Source: Cellulomonas sp. SLBN-39 (GTDB lineage: Bacteria; Actinomycetota; Actinomycetes; Actinomycetales; Cellulomonadaceae). From it: 64,000 nucleotides of DNA. The notes under the pieces are model-generated. The model was not told the DNA's origin. It made no database searches and worked only from the letters and a program-made list of their open reading frames with translations. The position numbers and the translations under genes were made by a program. The stretch covers positions 3,844,001-3,908,000 of the forward strand of contig NZ_VFOA01000001.1 of NCBI RefSeq assembly GCF_006715865.1, read 5' to 3'. How positions within the stretch are numbered: the first letter of the stretch is position 1; each line of letters opens with the position of its first letter. Positions 62,682 to 64,000 of this stretch are shown here, in pieces.

Positions 62682-63027
62682 ACCCGGGGCGGCGAGCGGC
62701 GGACGGGCGAGCCGTCCGGACCGACCCGTCGGGCTGCACCGTCCCCGTGGGCCCAGAGCGACCGGCGGAGCGTGGCGCGGCGAACGCGTAGGCGACCGCG
62801 GCGAACATCACGACGAAGCCGATGGCTCCCAGCCACGGCCTCGTGGTCGCCGCGCCGACGACCAGCAGCAGCAGGCCGACGGCGACACCGGCGCCGGCCA
62901 CGACGAACCGCGTCACGGGGCGGCGACCGCCCCGATGGGTGAGCGTGTTCGCGAGCCGAGGGTCGTCGGAGGCCAGCTGGCGCTCCATCTGCTCCAGCAC
63001 GCGCTGCTCGTACTCGGAGAGTGGCAT
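62626..63027 (-). CDS. DUF3040 family membrane protein
   Basis: 133 residues. The DUF3040 N terminus MPLSEYEQRVLEQMERQLASDDPRLANTL, two short hydrophobic segments (about 42-62 and 66-84) and a basic cytoplasmic tail. Common in actinobacteria, often near mraZ and division genes; function unknown. ATG 63027 has GGGGGT upstream. A possible -10 (TATCCT on the minus strand, near 63071) lies about 45 bases upstream. Confidence 0.9.
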   Translation of the reverse strand: MPLSEYEQRVLEQMERQLASDDPRLANTLTHRGGRRPVTRFVVAGAGVAVGLLLLVVGAATTRPWLGAIGFVVMFAAVAYAFAAPRSAGRSGPTGTVQPDGSVRTARPSAARRPGFMARLEERWDRRRHEGGR

Positions 63028-63062
63028 CCCGACCCCCGTCAACTCCTGTGGACTGTTGGCGT

Positions 63063-63848
63063 TCAGGATAGATCGGCGCACGGGATGGTGGTAGTCGAGC
63101 GTCCTTCTCGTCCCGCCGCGGAGCGGGTGGAACTGCGGCGGGCCACGTCCCGGCCGCCGTCGGGCCCCGCCGGCTCCCCGTGGGGTGCCGGCGGCGACGC
63201 CGGGCGCACCGGGCGGGGGTCGCGGCCCAGCGCGAGGTCGTGCAGCCGGCGCCCCCCGGGCGCCCCCAGCCGACGCTGCAGGTCCGCCAGCGGCGCGTCG
63301 GCGACGTCCCCCACCGTGAGGTACCCGGCGGCCGCCAGCGGGCCGAGCACGCGCGCCGGCACGCCCGGCAGGTCCGCGAGCAGCCGGGGGCGCAGGAAGT
63401 CGGCCCCCGCGGACCGCGGCACGAGCACCACGCCGTCGGGAGCCGCCTCGACCGACGCGAGCTCGGCGACGCACTTGGACGCCGCGACACCGATCCCGCA
63501 GGTGAGCCCGGCGCGCAGCCGCAACCGCTCGCGGACCACCCCCGCGATCCACGTGGGCCGACCCAGGCGGTGCCGGGCGCCCGAGACGTCGAGGAACGCA
63601 CCGCCGTCCCCGGTCGGCTCGACGAGGGCCGTGACGTCGAGCAGCACCCGCCGCACGACGTCCGCGACGTCAGCCCCACTGCCGTCACCCACCCGCACCG
63701 TCCGCACGTGCAGGACGTGGCAGCCGTTCTCGTCCCGCGGGCCGAGGCCGCGAGAACGCCCGCCGGACCAGGACGCGAGGCGGGTGGTCGCGGTGGGGGT
63801 GGTGGTCGCCGCGGCGGACGGCGCCCGGCGCGTGACGAGGGCGGTCAT
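63063..63848 (-). CDS. truncated, probably inactive Y-family DNA polymerase
   Basis: 261 residues. From about residue 70 the sequence follows DinB-type polymerases: VLLDVTALVEP, AFLDVSGARHRLG, RLRAGLTCGIGVAASKCVAELASVEAAPDGVVLVP, helix-hairpin-helix region VPARVLGPLAAAGYLTVGDVADAPLADLQRRLG, and ALGRDPRPV. Missing are the N-terminal DMD catalytic strand and fingers, the palm Asp-Glu pair (the place of SLDEAFLD reads TGDGGAFLD) and the whole little-finger domain. The first 60 residues and the last 40 have no likeness to the family. Either a decayed gene kept in frame or a DNA-binding remnant with a new job. ATG 63848 overlaps the previous stop (ATGA). Confidence 0.7.
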   Translation of the reverse strand: MTALVTRRAPSAAATTTPTATTRLASWSGGRSRGLGPRDENGCHVLHVRTVRVGDGSGADVADVVRRVLLDVTALVEPTGDGGAFLDVSGARHRLGRPTWIAGVVRERLRLRAGLTCGIGVAASKCVAELASVEAAPDGVVLVPRSAGADFLRPRLLADLPGVPARVLGPLAAAGYLTVGDVADAPLADLQRRLGAPGGRRLHDLALGRDPRPVRPASPPAPHGEPAGPDGGRDVARRSSTRSAAGREGRSTTTIPCADLS

Positions 63849-64000
63849 CCCGCCGCCCTCCGGCCGGCACCGACGGCGGGGCCGACGCCGGGCGCGCACC
63901 CCAGCGCGGCACGCACCGCGTCGACGAAGTCCTCCGCGGCGCACAGGGTCCGCTCCGCACGCTCGGCCGACACCGCGTCGAACCGGCCCGCGTCGACCGC
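63845..64000 (-). CDS. C-terminal end of a gene, possibly SAV_6107-type HEPN protein (5' end outside window)
   Basis: 51 codons visible: RFDAVSAERAERTLCAAEDFVDAVRAALG and then a Gly/Ala/Arg tail. In actinobacteria a small HEPN-domain gene of the SAV_6107 type precedes a Y-family polymerase gene, and the AAEDFVDAVR helix fits my memory of its end. The identification is weak. Its TGA overlaps the ATG of the polymerase remnant. Confidence 0.45.
   Translation of the reverse strand, partial: AVDAGRFDAVSAERAERTLCAAEDFVDAVRAALGCAPGVGPAVGAGRRAAG

Overview
The window is very GC-rich chromosomal DNA from an actinobacterium. Supporting signs are the full dcw division and wall cluster with MraZ, SepF, YggT and a DivIVA/Wag31 protein downstream of FtsZ; a PriA-type HisA; DUF3040, DUF1844 and MoxR-DUF58-transglutaminase genes; frequent GTG starts; and many leaderless promoters (a -10 hexamer 6-7 bases before the start codon). 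A member of the Micrococcales close to Cellulomonas is my best guess. That is inference, with no 16S gene or tRNA seen here. Almost everything looks like vertically inherited housekeeping DNA. I saw no insertion sequence, prophage or CRISPR array.

Layout, left to right. 1-4443: the end of a DsbA/FrnE-type oxidoreductase gene, a small helix-turn-helix protein, and a thiamin salvage operon (thiM-thiE-thiD/tenA) under a TPP riboswitch. 4541-9603: one very large secreted nuclease plus 5'-nucleotidase with its own terminator and a possible phosphate-control site. 9834-17048: pheS-pheT, an RNA 2',3'-cyclic phosphodiesterase, an RNA methyltransferase and infC-rpmI-rplT, with infC starting at ATC. 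17432-19531: a Fur-type peroxide regulator and catalase. 19588-23991: DUF1844 protein, MFS exporter, a membrane coiled-coil protein, a trypsin-like lipoprotein, a YtfJ-family protein and SseB. 23988-31383: histidine genes hisD and hisC-hisB-(unknown)-hisH-hisA, interrupted by an oppositely oriented RecQ-phosphoribosyltransferase gene. 31469-32650: S4 protein and an ArsR/SRPBCC pair with a perfect palindromic operator.

32655-57556 is one long minus-strand wall, division and replication block, transcribed from high to low coordinates: mraZ, rsmH, ftsL, ftsI, murE, murF, mraY, murD, ftsW, a fused murG-murC, ftsQ, ftsZ, pgeF, sepF, yggT, divIVA, a DksA/TraR-type gene, lspA, an RluD-type pseudouridine synthase, a tiny leaderless ORF and dnaE. 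Most junctions from rsmH to ftsQ are 4-base ATGA/GTGA overlaps. 58046-62681 is the divergent MoxR-DUF58-transglutaminase operon, whose leader carries MraZ-type GTGGAG repeats in its own orientation. The right edge holds a DUF3040 protein, a Y-family DNA polymerase fragment lacking the catalytic parts, and the end of a possible HEPN-type gene.

The most notable points are the single-chain MurG-MurC protein, the MraZ-type repeats facing both ways between mraZ and the MoxR operon, the leaderless mini-ORF whose stop overlaps the dnaE start, the helicase gene breaking the his operon, and the polymerase remnant at the right edge. Coordinates and motifs were read by eye. Homology statements rest on recognised motifs, not on a database search.
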